A DNA stretch of 6,138 bases, from contig JALRFN010000275.1 in assembly GCA_023268425.1 (NCBI GenBank), forward strand, positions 1 to 6,138, written 5' to 3'. The DNA is from Burkholderiaceae bacterium. Lineage in GTDB: Bacteria > Pseudomonadota > Gammaproteobacteria > Burkholderiales > Burkholderiaceae_C. The position numbers were made by a program, and so were the translations under genes. Positions 1 to 6,054 of this stretch are shown here, in pieces. The notes beneath the pieces were generated by a model. It worked only from the letters and a program-made list of their open reading frames with translations. It was not told the origin of the DNA and made no database searches. How positions within the stretch are numbered: the stretch's first letter is position 1; every line of letters begins with the position of its first letter.

Positions 1-1017
1 GTCAATCAGGTTGCTTTGGTTCAGCGCATCGACATCCAGCCAACCCGCTTCGGCGTAGGGGCGAATTTGGGTCAACCACGCGTGCCACAGTTGCTGTTGT
101 GCCAACAAGGCCTGATGGGCCTCGTGCGCGTCGACCTCAACAAAGCGCACCACGCGCTCAGGGGGCAGGTGCGCCCAGCGCGGCAAGTCAGCGCTGATGA
201 CGGTCGCGATTTTCGGGTAACCGCCCATGGTTTGGCAGTCCGCCAACAAAACAATGGGTTGTCCATCGCCGGGCACTTGGATGGCGCCAGGGGCAATGCC
301 ATCGGAGACGATATCGCTGGCTTGCGCGTGGATGTGGGCCAACCGAGGCCCGCTCAAACGCACGCCCATGCGGTCTTGGGCGCGGGTGGTTTGCCAGTTG
401 CTGCTGAACAAGGTCTCCAAGGCCTCGGGCGTGAAGTGATCGCTTTGTGGACCGAGCATGACGCGCATGGGTTCGTCTGCATAGGTCCAGGCTTGAAGCG
501 CTTTTTTGCTCGGCTCGTGGTGTTGGGCGCCTGAGTCGCCATTGCTCAAGGTGTCGCCGTTTTGCAGCGCACGGCCGTGGATACCGCCCAAACCAACGCG
601 CGCATAGGTCGCAGCCGAGCCCATCGAAGCCTGAACTTGCCAGCCCGACGCACTCGCCAGGTACGCGCAGCCGTCGTTGGCGGCGCCGATGTGCAGCGTG
701 TCGCCCGCTTGCATGGTGAAGGCGCACCAAGGCGCCAGCACCTGGCGCAAGCCGCTGGCGCGGGTCAGGGTGGCCGTGATGTCGCCCGCCAGTGCAACGC
801 GGGTTTGACCCTGACGCAGTTGCAGCTTGGGGCCAAGACCGCGGATTTCTAAACACGCGGCGTGTAGGGGGTTGCCCACCAAGGCGTTGGCCGCGTGGGC
901 CATGTGCGCGTCCAGCCAACCCGAGACGGGCACGCCTTGGTGGCGAAAGCCGTAGCGCCCCTCGTCTTGGATGGTGTTGCCCATGCCCCCGTCGATGACA
1001 TCAAAGCATGCACTCAT
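1..1017 (-). CDS. pxpC: 5-oxoprolinase subunit C, biotin-dependent carboxyltransferase-like (partial, C-terminus cut by window edge)
   Basis: The frame is open for 339 codons from ATG at 1017 to the left edge, with no stop seen. PxpC (YbgK/DUF2126-like carboxyltransferase family) works with PxpA and PxpB in the cytoplasm to open 5-oxoproline to glutamate using ATP. Family motifs seen: an N-terminal block at residues 13-36 (NTIQDEGRYGFRHQGVP, then SG and D), DRMGVRLSGP at 215-224, and a C-terminal core at 237-278 including SDGIAPGAIQVPGDGQP and GGYPKIATVISADL. The start is well placed: its ATG overlaps the pxpB TGA by four bases (ATGA, 1014-1017), which suggests translational coupling. Escherichia coli PxpC is about 310 residues; this one runs at least 30 further, ending in a Trp-rich tail. 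The same fold occurs in urea amidolyase, so another amide substrate is possible, but the pxpB partner favours 5-oxoprolinase. Confidence 0.93.
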   Translation of the reverse strand, partial: MSACFDVIDGGMGNTIQDEGRYGFRHQGVPVSGWLDAHMAHAANALVGNPLHAACLEIRGLGPKLQLRQGQTRVALAGDITATLTRASGLRQVLAPWCAFTMQAGDTLHIGAANDGCAYLASASGWQVQASMGSAATYARVGLGGIHGRALQNGDTLSNGDSGAQHHEPSKKALQAWTYADEPMRVMLGPQSDHFTPEALETLFSSNWQTTRAQDRMGVRLSGPRLAHIHAQASDIVSDGIAPGAIQVPGDGQPIVLLADCQTMGGYPKIATVISADLPRWAHLPPERVVRFVEVDAHEAHQALLAQQQLWHAWLTQIRPYAEAGWLDVDALNQSNLID

Positions 1018-1763
1018 GGCGTTTCGCCTCGAAATCGTTGGCGGAAGGCCACATCACTTGACTGCGCGCGCAACAGTGATTGGCACTCGGCTTGGTCTAC
1101 CGCATAAAAACGCACAGCGTCACCGGCTTGCAGCAGCGCTGGCGCGTCTGCGTCGCGAGGGTCAAAGAGTTGAATAGGCATGTGGCCCAGCAGGTGCCAG
1201 CCGCCGGGGCTGGCCCAGGGGTAGACGCAGGCCATGGCTTGTGCGATGGCCAAGGTTTGCGCGGGTACTTGGGTGCGCGGTGTGCTCAGGCGCGGCAGCC
1301 GCAAAGCCTCAGGCAAGCTGGCCATGTAGGCAAAGCCCGGCATGAAGCCCATGGCGTAGACCTGTAAATCGGTGTGGCTCAGGGTGTCGATGAAGTGCGC
1401 GACATCTGCACATGTGCGTTCGGCTACGGCGTTCAAGTCCAAACCATGTTCGCCGCCGAAGTACACGGGCAGGCGCCACTGGCGGGCGCTTCGCGTCCAG
1501 CCTTGGGTTTGGTCGGCCCATTGCAAGAGCTGTTGACCAATGGCGTGGGCCTCCACCCGCAGCGGGTCAAAGTACACGGTAACCGAGCGAAAGGTCGGCA
1601 CGATGTCGCGAATGGCGGGCTTCTCGTGCCAGGCCGTGCGGGCCATTGCGGCCAAGGCCTGGCAGCGCTGGTTGATCTCGGCGTCAATGCTGGCGCCCAG
1701 TTCCAGCGACCAGGCCGCGTCACCCATGGCAAGCAAACGGGGGTAGTGCACAGTCATGGGCAT
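1014..1763 (-). CDS. pxpB: 5-oxoprolinase subunit B (KipI/YbgJ family)
   Basis: A 249-residue cytoplasmic protein of the PxpB/KipI family, partner of PxpC in ATP-dependent 5-oxoproline hydrolysis. Motifs seen: GDAAWSLELG at 14-23, FRSVTVYFDPL at 58-68, LPVYFGGEHGLDL at 98-110, the signature GFMPGFAYM at 139-147, and YPWASPGGWHLLG at 181-193. It is somewhat longer than E. coli PxpB (about 218), partly because of a C-terminal tail. Two starts are possible, ATG at 1763 and ATG at 1757; neither has a clear Shine-Dalgarno site, and no alternative start codon lies between 1763 and the upstream in-frame stop. It follows the TRAP large subunit after an 82-base gap and overlaps pxpC by four bases. After the SPGGW motif the residues are GHMP, where the family usually has an Arg (GRTP). 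In Bacillus, KipI of this family inhibits a sporulation kinase, but the pxpC neighbour argues for the enzymatic role. Confidence 0.94.
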   Translation of the reverse strand: MPMTVHYPRLLAMGDAAWSLELGASIDAEINQRCQALAAMARTAWHEKPAIRDIVPTFRSVTVYFDPLRVEAHAIGQQLLQWADQTQGWTRSARQWRLPVYFGGEHGLDLNAVAERTCADVAHFIDTLSHTDLQVYAMGFMPGFAYMASLPEALRLPRLSTPRTQVPAQTLAIAQAMACVYPWASPGGWHLLGHMPIQLFDPRDADAPALLQAGDAVRFYAVDQAECQSLLRAQSSDVAFRQRFRGETP

Positions 1764-1845
1764 GGGGGCAAGGTTTGAACGCTTGGAAAGTGTTGCAGCT
1801 GGGCGTCAGCCAGAGGATTGGGCCTCGTTGGCCAGCGGCCTGGGC

Positions 1846-3138
1846 TCACATCTGGCTGGGCAACCACAGCACGATTTGGGGAAATTGGTAAATCAATGCA
1901 ACGGCAGCCAGCATCAGCGCGAACATCGGAATCACCGTGCGCGAGATGTAGGCCATGTCACGCCGCGTCAGGCCTTGCAAGACGAAGAGGTTCAGCCCCA
2001 CGGGCGGTGTGATCTGGGCCATTTCAACGACCAACACAATGAAGATGCCAAACCAAATCAAGTCGATGCCCGCGCTTTGGATGGTGGGCAGCAAGACACC
2101 AATGGTCAGCACGACCATGGAGATGCCGTCGAGGAAACAACCCAACACCAAGAAAAACAGGGTGAGCACTGCGATCAAGGCCCATGGCGACAAGTGCAGT
2201 TGGGCGATGAATGCCGCCAGTTCACGGGGCAGGCCGACAAAGCCCATGGCCAGGGTCAAAAAGGCTGCGCCGGCCAAGATCAGTCCAATCATGCAGTACA
2301 CCCGACAGGCGGCGGCCAGGCCTTCGCTGAAGCTGCGCCAGTCCAAGGAACCCTCTAAGCGCGCCAAGGCCAAGGAACCCATGACACCGATGGCTGCGGC
2401 CTCAGTGGCTGTGGCCACGCCGCTGTAGATCGAGCCCAGCACCGCCAGGATCAGCCCAAAAACAGGCGCCAGTTTGGAAAACACACGCAGCTTCTCTGCC
2501 AGTGTGGTGGTCGCTTCGGCAGCTGGAATCGCACTGGGGTGCAGGAGCGACCAGACGACGATGTAGCCCATGAACAAGAGGGCCAGCAACAGACCAGGGA
2601 ACACGCCGGCCGCAAACAAGCGGGCAATGGAAACATCGGCGGCCACGCCGTACACAATCATGATGATCGACGGAGGAATCAGCAGGCCCAAAGTGGCCGC
2701 ACCAGCCAAGGAACCAATGGCCATGTGGCTGGGGTAGCCGCGATCGGCCAACTCGCTGAGCGAGATTTTGCCGATGGTCGAGCAGGTCGCTGCAGATGAG
2801 CCCGAGACCGCCGCAAAGATGGCGCTGCCCAACACATTGACGTGCAGCAGCCGACCGGGCAAGCGGTTGAACCAAGGGGCCAGTCCGGCGAACATGTTTT
2901 GCGACAAGCGGGTGCGAAACAGGATTTCACCCATCCACAAAAACAAGGGCAATGCCGTCAGGGTCCAGCTCGAGGTCGAGCCCCAGATGGTCAAGACCAT
3001 GGCGTCGCCAACAGGCCGAGGGCTGACGAAAGCCATGGAGATCAGGCCCACACCCAACAAGGTCATGCCGATCCAAAAGCCACTGGCCAGCACAGCGACC
3101 AGCACCACGATCAAACCGACGGCGAGACCAACTTCCAT
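1846..3138 (-). CDS. TRAP transporter large permease subunit (DctM family)
   Basis: A 430-residue inner-membrane protein, close to the usual DctM length, hydrophobic almost throughout. It forms the translocation channel of a tripartite ATP-independent periplasmic transporter driven by an ion gradient. DctM motifs in order: AAVSGSSAATCSTIGKI at 109-125 followed by a GYP, GLLIPPSIIMIVYG at 151-164, TATEAAAIGV at 243-252, FLDGISM at 335-341, and QITPPVGLNLFV at 375-386. The start at 3138 is supported by GGAG five bases upstream. The small-subunit gene ends 55 bases upstream, and that gap contains a weak 4-bp GCCT/AGGC hairpin (3161-3171). A separate small-subunit gene is present, so this is not a fused QM protein. 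The family is certain; the substrate cannot be read from the permease, and pyroglutamate is inferred from the neighbouring pxpBC. Confidence 0.96.
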   Translation of the reverse strand: MEVGLAVGLIVVLVAVLASGFWIGMTLLGVGLISMAFVSPRPVGDAMVLTIWGSTSSWTLTALPLFLWMGEILFRTRLSQNMFAGLAPWFNRLPGRLLHVNVLGSAIFAAVSGSSAATCSTIGKISLSELADRGYPSHMAIGSLAGAATLGLLIPPSIIMIVYGVAADVSIARLFAAGVFPGLLLALLFMGYIVVWSLLHPSAIPAAEATTTLAEKLRVFSKLAPVFGLILAVLGSIYSGVATATEAAAIGVMGSLALARLEGSLDWRSFSEGLAAACRVYCMIGLILAGAAFLTLAMGFVGLPRELAAFIAQLHLSPWALIAVLTLFFLVLGCFLDGISMVVLTIGVLLPTIQSAGIDLIWFGIFIVLVVEMAQITPPVGLNLFVLQGLTRRDMAYISRTVIPMFALMLAAVALIYQFPQIVLWLPSQM

Positions 3139-3193
3139 CTTGACTCCAATTCAAACAACGCCTGAGAGGCAGGGGGCTTGCGGCTGCGCGGCC

Positions 3194-3709
3194 TCATTCG
3201 CCGTGTGTGCTGTTGGGGTTGGCCTCCATGACCAACTCGCCTTGGCGCCAGCGCAGCAGCAGTGCGTGGCCCATCGCAAGGGCAAAACCCGCACACCCCA
3301 CGGCCATGGTCAGTTGTGGGATCCACATGGGCGTGGCGTCGCCTGTGGGGGCAACGTCGTGAAACACATAAGACTGCCACACCAAGCGCGCGGCAAACCA
3401 AGCCATGTAACTGGATAAACCCAGGCCCAGGATCAAGACCCAGTAATCCAGCGCGGCGCGCACGCGACCGCTGGTGCGTTTGACCAAAATGCCAACGCGG
3501 ATGTGGTCACCGTTGAAAAAGGCGCTGGGCAAGGCCAAAAACAGGGCAGATGCAATCGCGTAGCCCGCGTAGCCATCCAGTCCGTCAATGGACCAGCCGT
3601 CGATGAGGCGGGTCAAGATGTTCAGCGCGATGGCGGCCAAGGCGCCGATCATCGACAGACAAGACAGCAGCAACAAAAATTGATAGAGGCGGCGCAATCG
3701 CTGGTCCAT
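3194..3709 (-). CDS. TRAP transporter small permease subunit (DctQ family)
   Basis: The small membrane subunit of the TRAP transporter, pairing with the large subunit encoded just downstream. From the chosen ATG at 3709 the protein is 171 residues with four hydrophobic segments at roughly 8-32, 46-66, 87-112 and 129-154. The family hallmark GDHIRVGIL follows the second segment (67-75), and the tail is polar. The open frame extends upstream to a GTG at 3808, but the extra 33 residues are not hydrophobic, do not resemble DctQ N-termini, and would start inside a hairpin. The ATG at 3709, beginning MDQRLRRLYQFLLLL, gives a normal DctQ layout. Its Shine-Dalgarno site is weak, so a GTG nine bases further upstream is a minor alternative. 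The 119-base gap from the receptor gene is the longest within the operon. Confidence 0.9.
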   Translation of the reverse strand: MDQRLRRLYQFLLLLSCLSMIGALAAIALNILTRLIDGWSIDGLDGYAGYAIASALFLALPSAFFNGDHIRVGILVKRTSGRVRAALDYWVLILGLGLSSYMAWFAARLVWQSYVFHDVAPTGDATPMWIPQLTMAVGCAGFALAMGHALLLRWRQGELVMEANPNSTHGE

Positions 3710-3782
3710 ATCCAACACCGTGAACGTTTTGATTTCAGGCGTGACCGGCGCGCAGCGGGTGCCGACAAGCCCGACAACAGGC

Positions 3783-3816
3783 GTCACGCGAGCGCAATCA
3801 AGGCGCACCGCGTGAC
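3783..3816 (-). other. Intercistronic hairpin between TRAP receptor and small permease genes
   Basis: Perfect 8-base inverted arms GTCACGCG (3783-3790) and CGCGTGAC (3809-3816) enclose a second complementary GCGC pair (3792-3795 and 3803-3806), with a 7-base loop and a small asymmetric internal bulge. It starts 13 bases after the receptor stop codon on the minus strand. No run of U follows, so it does not look like a full intrinsic terminator. A 3'-end stabilising or partial-attenuation role, giving more receptor than permease, is inferred from its position. Confidence 0.6.
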
Positions 3817-3828
3817 TTGAGGCCGATC

Positions 3829-4791
3829 TTACTGACCGTAAGCGCTCAGAATGGCTTGGCCTTTGGCGCCCGCTTTTTCAGCCCACTCGGCGGTCATTTG
3901 TTTGCCGATGGTGGCCAGTGCTTGGCGCACGCTGTCAGAGGGTTGGCTGATTTGCATGCCGTTTTGGCGCAAGACGGCGATGGAGTTGGTGTCCACCTGT
4001 TCGCTCTCGGTCCAACCGCGCTCTTCGGCCATGGCCGCTGCCTTGAGCACGGCACTTTGGGTGTCCTTGTCCAGTGCGTTGAAGGCCTTGATGCTCACGG
4101 CCGTGACGTTGTTGGGCAACCAGCCGTTGACGGGGTAGAAGTACTTGGTTTGCTCGTACAGCTTGCCGTCGGCGCCGCTGGCGCTGGATGTCAGGAAGTT
4201 CTGTGCGGCGCCAGTGGCCAGTGCTTGGCCCAGCTCAGGCAATTGGATGGTGACGGGCGATGCGCCCAGCAGTTGCGCAATCTTGGTGGTTGCGGGGTTG
4301 TAGGCGCGCATCTTGGTGCCTTTGAAGTCTTGCGCACTGTTGATCGGAGAGACTGAATACAAAGACTGGCCAGGCCAGGGCACAGAGAACAACATCTTGA
4401 TGCCCTGTTGCTCAAACACCTGCTGTTGAACGGGCTTGCTGGCTTTGAGCAAGCGCTTGGCGTCGGCGTAGCTGGTGGCCAAGAAGGGAATCGAGTCAAC
4501 ACCAAAAATGGGGTTCTCGTTGGACAAACCCGAAATGATGAACTCGCCCGCCGGCACCAAGCCGCCTTGAATGGCGCGCTTGATTTCGGGTTGCTTGAAC
4601 AAGGAACCACCTGGGTGCAGGGTGATCTTCAGTTTGCCACCAGAGAGGCGCTCTACGTCTTGCGCAAATTGCTGGACGTTCTTGGTTTGGAAGGTGTTGA
4701 CCCCGTAGCCCGTGGGCAAGTCCCACTGGGTTTGCGCGCCGGCGGCACCGGCCAGCGCAGTCAAGGCGAATGAGGTGATGAGTTTTTTCAT
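3829..4791 (-). CDS. TRAP transporter periplasmic substrate-binding protein (DctP family)
   Basis: A 320-residue extracytoplasmic solute receptor. It has a Sec signal peptide (MKKLITSFALTALAGAAGAQ, likely cleaved after AGA near residue 19) and then the DctP fold. Features seen: GYGVNTFQTKNVQQFAQDVE near 28-47, LKITLHPGGSLFKQPEIKRA at 54-73, and the conserved region around GTKMRAYNPATTKIAQLLGA at 158-177. Arg162 there is the likely carboxylate-binding arginine typical of TRAP receptors. A motif resembling E-x-x-Q-A-L-x-x-G follows at 186-194. The start is firm: AGGAG lies six bases upstream of the ATG. It ends with TAA at 3829, ahead of a hairpin. The hydro-lyase gene ends 31 bases upstream. 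Ligand inference: Bordetella pertussis DctP6 and DctP7 are TRAP receptors shown to bind pyroglutamate, and pxpBC lies in this operon, so 5-oxoproline is the best guess. I could not check the ligand-contact residues against those structures. Confidence 0.94.
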   Translation of the reverse strand: MKKLITSFALTALAGAAGAQTQWDLPTGYGVNTFQTKNVQQFAQDVERLSGGKLKITLHPGGSLFKQPEIKRAIQGGLVPAGEFIISGLSNENPIFGVDSIPFLATSYADAKRLLKASKPVQQQVFEQQGIKMLFSVPWPGQSLYSVSPINSAQDFKGTKMRAYNPATTKIAQLLGASPVTIQLPELGQALATGAAQNFLTSSASGADGKLYEQTKYFYPVNGWLPNNVTAVSIKAFNALDKDTQSAVLKAAAMAEERGWTESEQVDTNSIAVLRQNGMQISQPSDSVRQALATIGKQMTAEWAEKAGAKGQAILSAYGQ

Positions 4792-4822
4792 GTGTGTCTC
4801 CTGATGAGTTGTGGTGGGGAAA

Positions 4823-5611
4823 TCAAAAGCTGGCCAGTTGCTGGTTCAGCAAGTCGGTGATCAGCATGGCGCCAGGCGCGTGGGTGATGCAAAACGGTGG
4901 TTTGGCTTGGCTCAAAGCGGCCTGGGGCGTGACGCCACAAGCCCAGAACACCGGGAGCTCGTCGTCGTAGACGTCTACGGCGTCGCCATAGTCGGGCTGG
5001 CTCAAGTCGTCGATGCCAATCAATTCGGGTGAACCCAAGTGCACGGGTGCACCATGCACTTCGGGGTAACGCGAGGTGATCTGCACCGCTTTGATCGCGT
5101 CACTGGCTTTCATGGGGCGCATGCTGACCACCAGGGGGCCGTGGAAAGGGCCGGCCGGTGTGGTGGGTATGCGCGTGCGGTACATCGGCACGTTGCGACC
5201 TTGTTGGATGTGGCGAATCGGCACCTGCGCTTGCTGCAAAGCGTGTTCGAAGGAAAACGAGCAGCCGATCACAAACGTGACCAGGTCTTGGTTCCACAAG
5301 TCGCTGATGTCGGTAGGGGAGTCGATCAGTTCACCGTCGCGCCAGACTCGGTAGCGAGGCACATCGGTGCGGATGTCGATGTCCTGCCCCAAAGTGGGCA
5401 GCATGGGGTCACCGGGCTCGCCCAAGGCGATCACCGGGCAAGGACGGCGGTTGTTTTGACAAAAGCGCAAGAAGTCGTTGGCCCAGTCCCTGGGCAAGAT
5501 GACGACGTTGCCTTGGACGTGGCTGCCGGCCAAGCCGCTGGTGTGGGCATTGATTTCGCCGCGGCGAATCGCTTGTCGGATGGCTGGGACGTCGTCGGAC
5601 CAAGCGTTCAT
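4823..5611 (-). CDS. Putative hydro-lyase / D-glutamate cyclase family protein (DUF1445)
   Basis: From the chosen ATG at 5611 this is a 262-residue soluble protein of the DUF1445 family (YcsI-like; PF07286). The family is shared with part of the animal mitochondrial D-glutamate cyclase, which interconverts D-glutamate and 5-oxo-D-proline. Conserved blocks: VILPRDWANDFLRFCQ (37-52), GEPGDP (64-69), GCSFSFE (116-122), VPMYRT (141-146), GPLVVSMRP (158-166), HGAPVHLGSPELIG (186-199), FWACGVTPQ (222-230) and ITHAPGAMLITD (242-253). Other in-frame starts are ATG 5623, ATG 5665 and TTG 5701. I prefer 5611 because homologues begin near here, GGATG lies five bases upstream, and the longer forms run into a probable promoter and operator. 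It is the first gene of the operon, 31 bases before the TRAP receptor gene. The bacterial reaction is not established, so the exact substrate is unknown; the operon suggests 5-oxoproline or D-glutamate. Confidence 0.9.
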   Translation of the reverse strand: MNAWSDDVPAIRQAIRRGEINAHTSGLAGSHVQGNVVILPRDWANDFLRFCQNNRRPCPVIALGEPGDPMLPTLGQDIDIRTDVPRYRVWRDGELIDSPTDISDLWNQDLVTFVIGCSFSFEHALQQAQVPIRHIQQGRNVPMYRTRIPTTPAGPFHGPLVVSMRPMKASDAIKAVQITSRYPEVHGAPVHLGSPELIGIDDLSQPDYGDAVDVYDDELPVFWACGVTPQAALSQAKPPFCITHAPGAMLITDLLNQQLASF

Positions 5612-5669
5612 CGGCGCATCCATGCGGGGGGAGCATGCGCTGGGTTGGGTGTCGGCTGTTTGCATGGCG

Positions 5670-5695
5670 GCATTATGAAAATGCAGGGCTGCATT
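5670..5695. promoter_or_regulatory. Candidate operator: overlapping GCATT/AATGC palindromes
   Basis: AATGCAGGGCTGCATT (5680-5695) is a palindrome with perfect 7-base arms and a 2-base centre. It overlaps a second inverted repeat, GCATT-N5-AATGC (5670-5684). The three half-sites are at 5670, 5680 and 5691; the two direct copies are 21 bases apart, about two helical turns, as expected for a dimeric regulator binding one face of DNA. It lies upstream of the operon's first gene and within a possible promoter. The regulator is not in the window. Confidence 0.5.
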
Positions 5696-5700
5696 GTGCA
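5672..5700 (-). promoter_or_regulatory. Possible operon promoter (minus strand)
   Basis: Read on the minus strand, TGCACA (5700-5695) and CATAAT (5677-5672) are separated by exactly 17 bases. The -10 matches consensus at 5 of 6 positions and the -35 at 4 of 6. Transcription would begin near 5665, leaving a leader of about 50 bases before the preferred hydro-lyase ATG at 5611. The spacer contains most of the palindromic candidate operator, so a bound regulator would block polymerase. Predicted by eye only. Confidence 0.4.
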
Positions 5701-5734
5701 AACAAAAAAATATTTGGTTACATCATCAATTTTT

Positions 5735-5763
5735 TCGACAGTTAGTTACAGATTCGACATAAA
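5735..5763 (+). promoter_or_regulatory. Predicted sigma-70-like promoter for the small lipoprotein gene
   Basis: TCGACA (5735-5740, 5 of 6 to TTGACA) and CATAAA (5758-5763, 4 of 6 to TATAAT) are spaced by 17 bases in an AT-rich stretch. Transcription would start near 5770, about 75 bases before the ATG at 5844. The heptamer TTCGACA occurs twice, at 5734 and 5753, starting 19 bases apart. The rest of the 5702-5843 intergenic stretch shows no gene. Confidence 0.45.
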
Positions 5764-5843
5764 TCGTATTGCGATCATGGCAGTTGAATGGGTTGCCACA
5801 GAGCATGCAGCCTTTAGTCTCAAGCTATGTAACGGAGGAACAA

Positions 5844-5918
5844 ATGAAATACTTTTATCTGATATCATTAACTTTGGCACTTTCCGCGTGTGACGTGCCA
5901 ATCATACCGGGCATCTAA
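5844..5918 (+). CDS. Very small lipoprotein-like peptide (24 residues)
   Basis: A 24-codon frame ending in TAA at 5916-5918, preceded by a strong Shine-Dalgarno site (GGAGG, five bases before the ATG). The peptide starts MKYFYLISLTLALSAC and ends DVPIIPGI. The N-terminus has a Lys, then a hydrophobic stretch, then LSAC, a good lipobox with Cys16 as the lipidated residue; the mature form would be only about nine residues. Asp follows the Cys, which in Enterobacteria favours retention in the inner membrane. Length, ribosome site and lipobox together argue for a real gene despite its size; no known function is recognised. It reads away from the operon and has its own candidate promoter. An antisense frame overlaps it but lacks comparable support. 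Confidence 0.6.
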   Translation: MKYFYLISLTLALSACDVPIIPGI

Positions 5919-5930
5919 ATAAACCAATAC

Positions 5931-6000
5931 AAGGTGGTCTGACGCAACTGTACCAGACGACGCGCCGATAAAACTTGCTTTGGCTCCTGCAGGCCACCTT
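5931..6000 (+). other. Possible structured non-coding region between the lipopeptide and GYD genes
   Basis: The 166 bases from 5919 to 6084 hold no convincing gene. AAGGTGGTC (5931-5939) can pair with GGCCACCTT (5992-6000), nine pairs including one G-U, enclosing about 52 bases. A competing 5-base pairing, GTCTG (5937-5941) with CAGAC (5954-5958), also exists, as does a small CGGA/TCCG hairpin at 6013-6024. This stretch is locally more GC-rich than its flanks. It could be the 3' end of the lipopeptide transcript, a small RNA, or a leader of the next gene. No known riboswitch or RNA family was recognised, and there is no poly-U terminator tail. Confidence 0.3.
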
Positions 6001-6048
6001 AGAAAGTCGCTGCGGAGGCGTCCGTTAGGTTCTTTGTTATGATTGTTG

Positions 6049-6054
6049 TATACT
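6049..6054 (+). promoter_or_regulatory. Possible -10 box ahead of the GYD-domain gene
   Basis: TATACT matches the -10 consensus at 5 of 6 positions, about 30 bases before the ATG at 6085. No good -35 lies 16-18 bases upstream (best 2 of 6), so this is weak. If used, the leader would be about 24 bases and would include the AGGGAG ribosome site. Confidence 0.25.

Noticed and set aside
188..919. Minus-strand open frame of 243 codons overlapping pxpC in another frame
   Set aside because: Arg-rich out-of-frame shadow; the pxpC frame carries all conserved motifs.
1764..1845. GGCC-rich short hairpins between the TRAP large subunit and pxpB
   Set aside because: Stems of only 4-5 pairs and no U-tract; GGCC is self-complementary, so such stems arise easily at this GC content.
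1756..2358. Plus-strand open frame of 200 codons opposite the TRAP large permease
   Set aside because: Gln/His/Gly-rich low-complexity product typical of the antisense of a hydrophobic GC-rich gene; no motifs.
2768..3418. Plus-strand open frame of 216 codons spanning the two TRAP permease genes
   Set aside because: Crosses a gene boundary on the opposite strand and shows no family features.
5039..5893. Plus-strand open frame of 284 codons opposite the hydro-lyase gene
   Set aside because: It is antisense to a clearly conserved family protein, has no recognisable domain or ribosome site, and its end crosses the promoter region and the lipopeptide gene in another frame.
5830..6027. Inverted heptamers TAACGGA (5830) and TCCGTTA (6021) flanking the lipopeptide gene
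   Set aside because: One 7-base match is expected by chance over this span, and the left copy is part of the ribosome site.
6024..6030. GTTAGGT, which fits the GTTRRRY core of integron attC sites
   Set aside because: No matching RYYYAAC partner with paired inner boxes at a proper distance upstream, and no integrase or second cassette site is visible.
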